From contig CAIQUS010000060.1 of assembly GCA_903875045.1 (NCBI GenBank), forward strand, positions 100,036-164,035: 64,000 nt of DNA, read 5' to 3'. This stretch comes from an uncultured Bacteroidales bacterium. Lineage in GTDB: Bacteria; Bacteroidota; Bacteroidia; Bacteroidales; FEN-979. Under the pieces are notes generated by a model. That model had not been told where the DNA came from. It saw nothing but the letters and a program-made list of their open reading frames with translations, and searched no databases. A program made the translations under genes and the position numbers. This document shows, one piece after another, positions 53,184 to 62,281 of the stretch (within the stretch, counting starts at the first letter, position 1; each line of letters starts with the position of its first letter).

Positions 53184-55946
53184 ATGGAAACAAAACTGAA
53201 CAGACTGCTGTTACGCCAGGTAAAAAGGCACTTCGGCAGCATAGAAAACCTTCCTGATGAGTTGAAGGGGATCTTCGAAGATATCAATAAAACGTATAAT
53301 AATTTTGAAGAGGATACCCAACTGCTCCAGAATTCGATTGAAATCAGCTCACAGGAACTCAGGGATGCCTTTCAGAAGCATAAGCACGACGCAGAAACCC
53401 AAAATGAAACCATCAACAAAATAAAGGAAGCTATTTTCGCTCTAAACCCTGCTGACAAAAATGGACATCATGGGGATGATCCAGTTCCTTCCGACAGCAC
53501 TTATTTATTCGATGCGCTGATAAAATTGATCGAAGAGCTTAAGAAAACAGGTGAGGCACTCCGGCAAGGCAGTAAAAAGTGGGAAGCCATCATTTCGGCC
53601 TCTCCTGATGGAATCGGCATGGCATCGTTGGATGGGAAACTTCAGCTTATGTCAGATAAGTTAGCTGCGATGTATGGCTATCCCGTCGAACAGAAAGATG
53701 AATATGTCGGAAAAAAAATTTTTGATTTTATTGATCCGTCCAATCACCAAATGCTGATGGATAATTTTCGCAAATTGGTTGCAGGTGATCATGATCAGAG
53801 GATTTCGGAATATCTGGCGCTGAGAAAGGATCATAGCAGATTTTATGTTGAAGTGAATTCGACCGTTCTGTTTGATATAAATGGTGATCCTGAAAGCATT
53901 CTGTTTGTTGAACGCGATATTACAGGACGCAAGCAGGTGGAAGAAGTGCTGCACAATGAACGTACGCTTTTTCGTACCATCATCGATCTGATCCCTGATG
54001 CGGTATACGTAAAAGATATGGAAGGACGGAAAATTATTGCCAATCCCAGGGAAGTGCAATTTTTGGGAAAAAAATCCGAAGATGAAATACTCGGGAAAAC
54101 CGACTTTGAATTGCATCCTGATGGAGCAGCAAAGAGAAGTTTGGATGAAGATCAATATGTCCTTAATACAGGAAACCCGATGTTTGATATCGAAGGTTCT
54201 CTGGTAGATAGAGAGGGTAACCTTCATTGGCTTTTATGTTCAAAGGTACCCTTACACGATGTACACGGAATAATCACAGGGTTGGTGGGCGTTACGCACG
54301 ACATAACCGAACAGAAAAAAAACGAAGCGATCCTGGTAAAAGCCAAGCAGGAGGCCGATATTGCCAGCAAAGCCAAATCTGAATTCCTGGCCAATATGAG
54401 CCATGAAATACGCACCCCCCTGAATGGAGTAATCGGATTCACAGAATTGTTGCTTAACACCCCACTGAACAAAATCCAAAAGCAATATGCAGAAAATGTC
54501 AACACCTCTGGCCATTCATTGTTGGGAATTATCAGTGATATTCTTGATTTTTCTAAAATAGAAGCCGGGAAAATGGATCTTGACCGTATCATGACGGATG
54601 TGATTGAATTGACCGGGCAAGCCTCCGACATCATCAAATATCACGCTGCCCAAAAAGGACTTGAGCTACTTTTGAATATCCAATCTGATATTCCACGTTT
54701 TATGGTTGCAGATCCGATCCGGCTGAAACAAATTTTGGTCAATCTTTTAGGAAATGCGGTAAAATTCACCGCTACGGGAGAAGTCGAACTAAAAGTTGCT
54801 TTTGTAAAAAAGGATGAAACTGCCGGAAAATTCAGTTTCACTATTCGGGATACTGGCATTGGCATAGAGAAAGAGGAACAGAAGAAACTTTTTACTGCTT
54901 TTACACAGGCTGATTCTTCCACCACACGCAAATTCGGAGGAACAGGACTTGGCCTGGCTATATCATATATGCTTGCTGAAAAAATGGGAAGCAAAATTGA
55001 AATATTCAGTGAGGTTGGAAAGGGCTCGAGTTTCTCTTTTACCCTGGAAACAGACTATGAAAATGGGGTTAAACTTGATTCAAACTGTTTAACAAATCTT
55101 AAAAGGGTACTTGTGATTGATGACAACGACAACAACCGGATGATTCTGGAACATACTTTTGCGGACTGGGGAATCGAATTTACCGGGATTGACAGCGGGC
55201 ACGCAGCACTTAAACTCATCGGGAAGTCCAACCCTTTTGATGTGATCATCGTTGATTATCACATGCCCGGCCTCAATGGGATTGATACAATTAAAATGAT
55301 CAGGGCACAATCAACCTTGTCACCCGAAAAGCAACCTGCCATTTTACTGCATAGTTCCTCGGATGATATTGAAATTGATGAAGAGTGTAAAAAACTTGGG
55401 GTGAGATTTAATCTGACAAAACCTGTGAAATCTCAGGAACTGTTACATTATCTGAAAACCATCAGCGATCAGCCGGGTCCTTTGTTGAAGGAGCCCGGTA
55501 TTGCTGCCGTTGGGGCAACCGTTGAACCTGCAGGTAACCATTCGCTGGTGATACTTGTTGCGGAAGATGTCATTTTAAATATGCTGCTGGTTACGACCAT
55601 CCTCAAACAAATAATTCCCCAAGTGAGGATATTGGAAGCTAAAAACGGGAAGGATGCTGTGAATGTAACGATTTCGAACAATCCTGATTTAATTTTAATG
55701 GATATTCAGATGCCTGAAATGAGTGGGTTGGAAGCCACCGCCGAAATCCGGCAGTATGAAAAATCCAAAAACCGTCGTATTCCAATCATCGCAATAACTG
55801 CAGGAGCTGTTAAAGGTGAAAAAGAGAGATGTTTTGAAGCGGGTATGGACGATTTTCTCACCAAGCCGATTGATCGGGATTCGCTGCGGAAAATTCTGGA
55901 AAAACACCTGGACTCGTCCTATTCGATCCTTTCAAATCCGGTATAA
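53184..55946 (+). CDS. Hybrid histidine kinase with two PAS and two receiver domains
   Basis: Protein of 920 residues with no membrane segment, so a cytoplasmic sensor. A coiled-coil N-terminus (about 30-130) precedes PAS 1 (131-250) and PAS 2 (258-380). HisKA has phospho-accepting His407 (MSHEIRTPLNG); the ATPase domain has the N-box near 512-530 and G-boxes DTGIGI and GGTGLGLA. The two receivers are 641-760 (Asp691) and 788-910 (Asp840). No Hpt or output domain is present. It overlaps the convergent serS by 28 bp. It is coupled to the FIST gene upstream. Confidence 0.94.
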   Translation: METKLNRLLLRQVKRHFGSIENLPDELKGIFEDINKTYNNFEEDTQLLQNSIEISSQELRDAFQKHKHDAETQNETINKIKEAIFALNPADKNGHHGDDPVPSDSTYLFDALIKLIEELKKTGEALRQGSKKWEAIISASPDGIGMASLDGKLQLMSDKLAAMYGYPVEQKDEYVGKKIFDFIDPSNHQMLMDNFRKLVAGDHDQRISEYLALRKDHSRFYVEVNSTVLFDINGDPESILFVERDITGRKQVEEVLHNERTLFRTIIDLIPDAVYVKDMEGRKIIANPREVQFLGKKSEDEILGKTDFELHPDGAAKRSLDEDQYVLNTGNPMFDIEGSLVDREGNLHWLLCSKVPLHDVHGIITGLVGVTHDITEQKKNEAILVKAKQEADIASKAKSEFLANMSHEIRTPLNGVIGFTELLLNTPLNKIQKQYAENVNTSGHSLLGIISDILDFSKIEAGKMDLDRIMTDVIELTGQASDIIKYHAAQKGLELLLNIQSDIPRFMVADPIRLKQILVNLLGNAVKFTATGEVELKVAFVKKDETAGKFSFTIRDTGIGIEKEEQKKLFTAFTQADSSTTRKFGGTGLGLAISYMLAEKMGSKIEIFSEVGKGSSFSFTLETDYENGVKLDSNCLTNLKRVLVIDDNDNNRMILEHTFADWGIEFTGIDSGHAALKLIGKSNPFDVIIVDYHMPGLNGIDTIKMIRAQSTLSPEKQPAILLHSSSDDIEIDEECKKLGVRFNLTKPVKSQELLHYLKTISDQPGPLLKEPGIAAVGATVEPAGNHSLVILVAEDVILNMLLVTTILKQIIPQVRILEAKNGKDAVNVTISNNPDLILMDIQMPEMSGLEATAEIRQYEKSKNRRIPIIAITAGAVKGEKERCFEAGMDDFLTKPIDRDSLRKILEKHLDSSYSILSNPV

Positions 55947-57190
55947 GGTACCAGTGCTTTGGGGATGTTGATTCCCTCCGGGGTTTGATTGTTTTCAAGC
56001 AGGGCGGCAACAATACGAGGCAACGCCAGGGCGCTGCCGTTCAGCGTGTGTGCTGTTTGCATTTTTCCCGTTTCATCCTTGAACCTGAGTTTTAACCGGT
56101 TCGATTGAAAAGTTTCAAAATTCGATATCGAACTGACCTCAAGCCATCTTGCTTGTGCAGATGACCAAACTTCCATGTCGTAGGTGAGTGCTGATGTGAA
56201 GCTCATGTCGCCACCGCATAGCTTAAGAACTCTGAAAGGAAGTTCAAGCTTGCGAAGCAAACCTGTTACATACGTTCTCATCTCTTCAAGAATTTCGTAT
56301 GATTTTCCCGGATGTGAAATCTGAACAATCTCCACTTTGTCAAATTGATGCAAACGGTTCAAACCGCGCACATCTTTGCCATGGGAACCGGCTTCCCTGC
56401 GAAAACAGGCCGAATAGGCCACGTGTTTCACCGGAAGATCTTCACTTTTCAGGATGGTGTCGCGGTAAATATTGGTAACAGGAACTTCTGCGGTAGGAAT
56501 GAGATACAGGTCATCAAGTCCTACATAGTACATCTGGGCATCCTTGTCGGGAAGCTGCCCGGTGGCATAGGCTGATGCCGCGTTGACTACATAGGGTGGT
56601 TGTACCTCAATGTATCCGGCTTTGAGTGCTTCATCAAGAAAAAAATTGATCAATGCACGCTGTAGTCTCGCCCCTTTCCCCTTGTATAATGGAAACCCTG
56701 CGCCGGTTATTTTATTACCGGTGATGAAATCAACGAGATCATATTTTGTGGTAAGGTCCCAATGCGGCACTGCTGTATCGGCGACAGGCAGGATTTCGCC
56801 TTCCTGCAAAACAACAAGATTGTCTTCCGGGGTAATTCCGGAAGGTACTGAAGGGTGGGGGAGGTTTGGCACCCGGACCAGCATATCATCCAGCTCTTTT
56901 TTTATGTTTTCAAAAGAAAGGTCAAGATCTTTGGCCAGGTTTTTCAATTCAACCGTTTTTTCTTTTAACAGGGTTGCCTCAGCAGCTTTTCCTGATTGAA
57001 AAAGCACCCCAATCTCTTTTGCGAGCAAGTTGGCCTGGGCCTGAATGTCGTCAAGTTTTTTTTGCGTATCCCGGCGCTGATTATCGAGATCGAGGATACG
57101 TCCGATAATTTCGGAGCCATTAAAATTCTTAACTGCCAGGCGGTCAATGACCTCCCGGGAGTGTTCACGAATGAAATTTAAGGAAAGCAT
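55919..57190 (-). CDS. serS: Seryl-tRNA synthetase
   Basis: Class II aminoacyl-tRNA synthetase, 423 residues. The N-terminal coiled-coil tRNA-binding arm (about 30-105) is followed by the catalytic core with motif 2 (ACFRREAGSHGKDVRG) and motif 3 (NGSALALPRIVAALLEN). It charges tRNA-Ser. Length and start are typical; a -7 box (TATTTTTG on the minus strand) is at 57211-57218. Confidence 0.96.
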   Translation of the reverse strand: MLSLNFIREHSREVIDRLAVKNFNGSEIIGRILDLDNQRRDTQKKLDDIQAQANLLAKEIGVLFQSGKAAEATLLKEKTVELKNLAKDLDLSFENIKKELDDMLVRVPNLPHPSVPSGITPEDNLVVLQEGEILPVADTAVPHWDLTTKYDLVDFITGNKITGAGFPLYKGKGARLQRALINFFLDEALKAGYIEVQPPYVVNAASAYATGQLPDKDAQMYYVGLDDLYLIPTAEVPVTNIYRDTILKSEDLPVKHVAYSACFRREAGSHGKDVRGLNRLHQFDKVEIVQISHPGKSYEILEEMRTYVTGLLRKLELPFRVLKLCGGDMSFTSALTYDMEVWSSAQARWLEVSSISNFETFQSNRLKLRFKDETGKMQTAHTLNGSALALPRIVAALLENNQTPEGINIPKALVPYTGFERIE

Positions 57191-57210
57191 AAAAAGAGGT
57201 GTTTACAAGA

Positions 57211-57218
57211 CAAAAATA
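57211..57218 (-). promoter_or_regulatory. -7 promoter box for serS
   Basis: TATTTTTG on the minus strand, matching TAnnTTTG, 20 bases upstream of the serS ATG. Confidence 0.4.
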
Positions 57219-57240
57219 ACGAAAAACCAATAAACAATAT

Positions 57241-57278
57241 AAAAAAAACCTTCCAGGTTTTTGAAACCAGGAAGGTTT
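57241..57278 (-). terminator. Intrinsic terminator of the rplU-rpmA operon
   Basis: Hairpin with 9-bp outer stem (AAACCTTCC/GGAAGGTTT) and 5-bp inner stem around one mismatch. On the minus strand it is followed by a run of T (complement of the A tract at 57241-57246). It lies 30 bases after the rpmA stop. Confidence 0.8.
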
Positions 57279-57307
57279 ATAACACACGAAAATCGTGATG
57301 TAATACC

Positions 57308-57577
57308 TTAATTAACAGTTTCTTCCATTGGTACGATCGAGACAAAAGACCGGTCGCTGCGTTTCTTCTTAAACTCAACAATTCCTTCAACCAGTGCAAA
57401 AAGAGTATGGTCTTTGCCAATGCCCACATTCAGGCCGGGATTGTGCACTGTTCCGCGCTGACGGAGAATAATGGCGCCTGATTTCGCAAACTGACCACCA
57501 TAAATTTTAACGCCTAAGCGTTTGCTATGCGATTCGCGGCCGTTGCTTGAACTTCCCGCCCCTTTCTTGTGTGCCAT
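57308..57577 (-). CDS. rpmA: 50S ribosomal protein L27
   Basis: Ribosomal protein of 89 residues with the family N-terminus [20 protein letters not shown]. There is no N-terminal extension of the kind cleaved in Firmicutes. Second gene of the rplU-rpmA pair, 13 bp after rplU. Confidence 0.97.
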   Translation of the reverse strand: MAHKKGAGSSSNGRESHSKRLGVKIYGGQFAKSGAIILRQRGTVHNPGLNVGIGKDHTLFALVEGIVEFKKKRSDRSFVSIVPMEETVN

Positions 57578-57590
57578 ATTACCTTAATTG

Positions 57591-57902
57591 TTAAAAATTA
57601 ATATTTTCAATCAGTACTTTGCTGAAATCCTGGCGGTGACCCGATTCTTTCTCGTATCCCTTGCGGCGTTTCTTTTTAAAAACAACCACTTTGTCGCCGC
57701 GAACATGGTCCATGATCGAGCCACTGATGCTGCTACCTTCTACCAAAGGCTTTCCAACACTGATCTTGCCGTCGTTATCCAACAACAATACCTGGTCGAA
57801 TTCAATTTTAGTTCCAGGGTCTCCTTCGAGCCGGTGAACAAAGATTTCGTCATTCTGTTCTACCTTGAACTGCTGACCGGCTATTTCAACGATTGCGTAC
57901 AT
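57591..57902 (-). CDS. rplU: 50S ribosomal protein L21
   Basis: Ribosomal protein of 103 residues (MYAIVEIAGQQFKVEQNDEI, then FKKKRRKGYEKESGHRQ). Binds 23S rRNA near L20. First gene of the pair; a -7 box (TAACTTTG on the minus strand) is at 57938-57945. Confidence 0.97.
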   Translation of the reverse strand: MYAIVEIAGQQFKVEQNDEIFVHRLEGDPGTKIEFDQVLLLDNDGKISVGKPLVEGSSISGSIMDHVRGDKVVVFKKKRRKGYEKESGHRQDFSKVLIENINF

Positions 57903-57937
57903 GTTATAATGAATTGATGTTCGTAAATTTGGGAGTG

Positions 57938-57945
57938 CAAAGTTA
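57938..57945 (-). promoter_or_regulatory. -7 promoter box for rplU-rpmA
   Basis: TAACTTTG on the minus strand, 35 bases upstream of the rplU ATG. Matches TAnnTTTG. Confidence 0.45.
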
Positions 57946-58053
57946 TAAATTATTTCTTATTAACCAACCAAAGTTAAAAAAAACTTCAATGACCAGATAA
58001 AAAAGAGTAGCTTTATATCACTCACCGATTATGGAATCAGCCTATATTTTACG

Positions 58054-58061
58054 TAAGTTTG
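58054..58061 (+). promoter_or_regulatory. -7 promoter box for the first giant secreted protein
   Basis: TAAGTTTG matches TAnnTTTG, 36 bases upstream of the ATG at 58098. No clear -33. Confidence 0.35.
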
Positions 58062-58097
58062 TAACTTATTCAACTGTTTTAACGTTCAAGCATCCAA

Positions 58098-61000
58098 ATG
58101 AAATTAGTCAGGTACAGGATGATTGGAATTTTACGGAGAGTTTTGGCAGGGGTTACACTGTTGCCGGGTTTTCTGCTATTGTTTTTTTTGATCCCTGCCA
58201 AATCAGTCAATGCTGTACCGGCGATCCTGCAGGGTATCATCACCAATGGGGCCACCGGTCTTCCAATTTGTGGTGCAAAGATCGTTGTAAATGGGATATA
58301 TACTCTTTCAACCTCAGGAGGGGTATATTCGGTTGCTGTTGACCCTGTGGGAATTTTTCCGGTTTCATGCAGCAAGGCTGGTTTCGACAACTTTTTATCT
58401 CAACCGGTGGTTTTTCAACAAGGAGTTACCTCGCAGTTAAATATTCAACTCCTGGAATGTCCTATTCCACCGGCAAATGTTTATGTTTTTCTTGATACAG
58501 TATTTCAGCGTGTTCCTGTATCCTGGGGCACACCTTCAGGAAACTATGAATTGCTGTATGATGATGGGATCCAGGATAATTTTACCATCTGGTATGCTCA
58601 GGGTAATATGAATGCCATGAAATTTACCCCTGCCGGTTACCCGATGAAATTGACTGGCGGGACAATCCATATAGGTTCTTCATCCAATTATCCCACCGGG
58701 AGTAATCCGTTTGTCCCATTTCAGGTCAGGGTATACGATGCCACAGGGGCAGGAGGGACACCTGGTAACAGCCTTACAGATCCATTCGAAGTACATCCGC
58801 TGGCTTTGGGATGGGTTGAATTTACACTTCCTGCTCCGGTTATCATCAGCAGTGGCGCGTTTTTTATTGCAATGGTCCAGGGAGGTAATGCACCCAATGC
58901 TGCAGGGATCGCCATCGATGAGACCAATCCCCAGTTCAGGAGTTATTCCAGGTTCGTAACAGGCGGGAGCCCCTGGTTCCCGGCAGGTGGCAATTTTATG
59001 ATCCGTGCACTTTGCGAAGGTCCTGGTGGACCGGTTTTGATGGCAGATCAGCAATTTACTGCAAGCAGTTACAACGTTTATCGTCTCCATCAGGGAGAGG
59101 AGCAAAATCCTTCCGTATGGACCATGGTTGGTTCCACTCCGGCAAATTCAATCACCGACAGCAGCTGGGCTTCACTGCCGTGTGGTCCCTATCGGTGGGG
59201 GGTGAAAGCTCAGTATTCCGCCAACCGATGGTCACCAATCACCTTTTCAAACATTTTAGGTAAATGCTGGACTGCCCCTGTCAATCTTCATCTCACTTTA
59301 AGTTGCGACAGCACCAGCCCGGCCGGAACATCAGTTAAAATGACCAATCTTGCTTATTCTGATACGGTTTATGCTGCGGTTTTCGATTCCGGCGGAAATA
59401 TCACATTCCCGCATGTGTGGAAAGGAACTTACCAGCTTACTGTTGAAAAATTCGGATATGATACCTTGCTTCAGGCTGTTCCGGTTGCCTCACCTGTTTC
59501 TTTGAACCTCGTCCTGATGCAGGTGAAAAATCCTCCTGCCAACCTGGTGGTTAATGACAGCAGTCTCATGGCGCGATGGGATGTTCCGCATTTTGAAAAG
59601 CAAATTTTTACTGAAAAATGGAACAGCAACTCTTTCACTACCAATTCATGGACAGTTGAAGGGGGCGGTAACTGGGAAATTTCCATGAACATCGGTAATC
59701 CGGCGCCTTCTGCCATGTTCAATGCGATGCCGAGGCAAACAAATTATTCACAGTCACTGGTCAGTAAAACAATTACAGGACAACATTCCACCCTTTTAAA
59801 GCTGAAGTACGATATCTTTCTTGATAATTTTGGAACAACAACTGTGAATCAGATGGCTGTGGAGATATGGGATGGTGCCGTCTGGCATACCCTTATTGAA
59901 TACTCGAACGCCGGAGGAGATATTCCCTGGACCAAAGAAGATATTGACATCTCCGGCTACTCCAATTCGAATTTTAAAATCCGGTTTAATGCTACAGGAG
60001 GTGATTCCTATGACATTACCAGTTGGAATGTTGACAATATAAATATTATTGCTTCGGAGCCTGCCCAGGAACAGGCAAATTGCATTTTAGGTTATTATTT
60101 TTACCTGGGAAATACCATTATCGGCTATACGACCAAAAACGCCTATCCCATCCCGGGAAACCAGGTTCAGTTCGGACAAACCTACGATGCATGTGTACGG
60201 GCGCTCTATGGCAGTGGCTATTCAGATTTTTCCTGCACTTCGTTCACGTCGAAATTTCTTTATCCGGTCTTGAATTTAAACGGATACCCGGTTGAAGATG
60301 TCGCCTATCTGGAGTGGGATAAGCCATCGGCACTCATTGATACGGCATTCATGGTTCCTCCCGGATTAATAGGATATGCCATAACCCGTGACGACAGTCT
60401 GACAGCAATCATCCATAGTCCGGATTCCCTCTCCTGGTATGATTACGGTCTGGAACCCGGCTATTATCAGTATGGTGTTGCTGCAAGGTATGACCTTACC
60501 GGATATGGTTTCCCGGGCCAGGTTGGGGAAAGCCTGCCATCCGGTCCGCTGCACATTACCATATCTTGGGGCAGGCAACTTCCTTTTTATGAATCATGGA
60601 ATCAGGGGACATTCTCTTTCAATGAATGGCGATTCACCCCTTCACAGGGAAACTGGATCATCGACCCCAATGAAGGCATTCCTGCTCCTGCTGCCAATTT
60701 CAAATGGCAGCCCCCGGTGGTTAACTACAATTATTCACTGGAAAGCCCTCCTTTTAATGGATTACCTTTCAACTGCGCTGCCATCTGGCTTGACTTTGGT
60801 CTTAAACTGAACGACCGCAATTACACAGGTACCGAAAAAATGATTGTTGAGGCTTATTATAACAATACCTGGAATAAAAAAGCTGAAATTAAAAATACAG
60901 GGAGCCTTCCCTGGACCAATTATCATATTGATATCAGCCCTGCCCGTGGAAAGGGTTTCAGGGTGCGTTTCAGGGCTTCGGGACAGAATTCATCTGAGAT

Positions 61001-62138
61001 CCTGAATTGGTATATTGATAATGTGAATATTTATCCGGTATGCTACCCGGCCACCAATCTGGCAGGTGAAATGATCGGAAATGCTGTAAGGCTCACATGG
61101 AGTCCGCCGACATGTTATGGGGGAAACCTCTTGAATGAGGGGTTTGAAGAGAGTTTTTTCCCTCCGGTTCAGTGGAGCCTGCAAACAACAAATCCATCAG
61201 CGACATGGTCGCATAATTCAGCTGCTTCACTATCCGGAGTGCATAGCGGGAACTTTGCAGCAGGGGTGGAATGGGATTATAACCATCAGGATGAATGGCT
61301 CATCGCCCACGATATTTATGTGAATGGCGATCTGACTTTTTGGAGTTATGCCTTCCAGGGGTCTCTTCACCAGGATCACTATTATACAATGGTATCCACA
61401 GACCAGGGAACCACCTGGGATGTGTTGATGGATATGTCGGCACTTCCTCCCTATCCGGGAAATACCGGAGTTAACGCCTGGCTGACGCCGTATCATATTG
61501 ATCTTTCCATTTACGAAGGTGAAACTGTCGACCTTGCATGGCGTGCGGTGGATGGTGATGGGAACGGATTATGGTATTCATGGGCAATTGATGATTGTAC
61601 GATCGGGGCCGATGACCACCTGCAGTCGATCCTTTCATCCGGACAGCCTTTGCAATCAATGAAAAAGTCAACCAGATCATCACGAAATGTTGTTGGCTAT
61701 GATATTTACCGCAAATCATACGGCACGACATTTTTTAGTAAAATCAATACTGATTTAGTTACAGATACTTTATGGTTTGATGAAAACCTGCCACTTGGCC
61801 AATATCTCTATTATGTTAAGGCTCAGTTTAATGAATGCGAGAATGCAGCGAATTCCGATACCATCATGGTCGATGTGGTAACCGGGATGGGGGTAGTTGG
61901 ATCTTCAACCCTTTCGGTGTTTCCCAATCCGGTTACGGAATATTTTACAGTGACAAGTTCGCAAGAGCTAAGTGAAATAAGATTGTATGAGATTTCAGGC
62001 AGGATGGCAGGAAACTGGGTGCCTGTTGATAAACATAAAACCACCATCGACATCAGAAATTTAAAGGCGGGCCTGTACCTGCTGATGGTGTGCAATGGCC
62101 TTGAAATAAGAAATTTTAAAATATGTTTGATAAAATGA
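58098..62138 (+). CDS. Giant T9SS-secreted multidomain adhesin-like protein
   Basis: Protein of 1346 residues. After a signal peptide (about 1-38) comes a carboxypeptidase regulatory-like beta domain (ILQGIITNGATGLPICGAK), then a conserved module starting YELLYDDGIQDNFTIW (about 150-310), fibronectin-like linkers and three choice-of-anchor J/MAM-like domains (about 495-660, 825-990, 1010-1175; each ends in a NVDNINI, YIDNVNI or AIDDCTI strand). The T9SS type A sorting domain closes it (LSVFPNPVTEYFTVTS ... LKAGLYLLMV). It is likely surface-attached or released. The next gene encodes a related protein. Confidence 0.9.
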   Translation: MKLVRYRMIGILRRVLAGVTLLPGFLLLFFLIPAKSVNAVPAILQGIITNGATGLPICGAKIVVNGIYTLSTSGGVYSVAVDPVGIFPVSCSKAGFDNFLSQPVVFQQGVTSQLNIQLLECPIPPANVYVFLDTVFQRVPVSWGTPSGNYELLYDDGIQDNFTIWYAQGNMNAMKFTPAGYPMKLTGGTIHIGSSSNYPTGSNPFVPFQVRVYDATGAGGTPGNSLTDPFEVHPLALGWVEFTLPAPVIISSGAFFIAMVQGGNAPNAAGIAIDETNPQFRSYSRFVTGGSPWFPAGGNFMIRALCEGPGGPVLMADQQFTASSYNVYRLHQGEEQNPSVWTMVGSTPANSITDSSWASLPCGPYRWGVKAQYSANRWSPITFSNILGKCWTAPVNLHLTLSCDSTSPAGTSVKMTNLAYSDTVYAAVFDSGGNITFPHVWKGTYQLTVEKFGYDTLLQAVPVASPVSLNLVLMQVKNPPANLVVNDSSLMARWDVPHFEKQIFTEKWNSNSFTTNSWTVEGGGNWEISMNIGNPAPSAMFNAMPRQTNYSQSLVSKTITGQHSTLLKLKYDIFLDNFGTTTVNQMAVEIWDGAVWHTLIEYSNAGGDIPWTKEDIDISGYSNSNFKIRFNATGGDSYDITSWNVDNINIIASEPAQEQANCILGYYFYLGNTIIGYTTKNAYPIPGNQVQFGQTYDACVRALYGSGYSDFSCTSFTSKFLYPVLNLNGYPVEDVAYLEWDKPSALIDTAFMVPPGLIGYAITRDDSLTAIIHSPDSLSWYDYGLEPGYYQYGVAARYDLTGYGFPGQVGESLPSGPLHITISWGRQLPFYESWNQGTFSFNEWRFTPSQGNWIIDPNEGIPAPAANFKWQPPVVNYNYSLESPPFNGLPFNCAAIWLDFGLKLNDRNYTGTEKMIVEAYYNNTWNKKAEIKNTGSLPWTNYHIDISPARGKGFRVRFRASGQNSSEILNWYIDNVNIYPVCYPATNLAGEMIGNAVRLTWSPPTCYGGNLLNEGFEESFFPPVQWSLQTTNPSATWSHNSAASLSGVHSGNFAAGVEWDYNHQDEWLIAHDIYVNGDLTFWSYAFQGSLHQDHYYTMVSTDQGTTWDVLMDMSALPPYPGNTGVNAWLTPYHIDLSIYEGETVDLAWRAVDGDGNGLWYSWAIDDCTIGADDHLQSILSSGQPLQSMKKSTRSSRNVVGYDIYRKSYGTTFFSKINTDLVTDTLWFDENLPLGQYLYYVKAQFNECENAANSDTIMVDVVTGMGVVGSSTLSVFPNPVTEYFTVTSSQELSEIRLYEISGRMAGNWVPVDKHKTTIDIRNLKAGLYLLMVCNGLEIRNFKICLIK

Positions 62139-62182
62139 TTAAATCAAATCAGTCAAAAAATATAAGTTGCGAACCTTTTTTA

Positions 62183-62190
62183 TACATTTG
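62183..62190 (+). promoter_or_regulatory. -7 promoter box for the second giant secreted protein
   Basis: TACATTTG matches TAnnTTTG, about 90 bases upstream of the ATG at 62282. Without a recognisable -33. Confidence 0.35.
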
Positions 62191-62281
62191 CAGCAAGGAT
62201 TTGGAAAGCATTTTCTATATATACATCAATAAGTTTATTGATCCCTTCATATTCCAGTTATTCTAAACCTAATCAAATCTT

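Noticed and set aside
53661..54227. Minus-strand ORF of 188 residues inside the hybrid kinase gene
   Set aside because: Antisense shadow of the PAS domains; no domain of its own.
57939..58097. Possible small RNA between rplU and the giant secreted protein
   Set aside because: Only an AT-rich region with two promoter-like boxes is seen; no convincing stem-loop was found.
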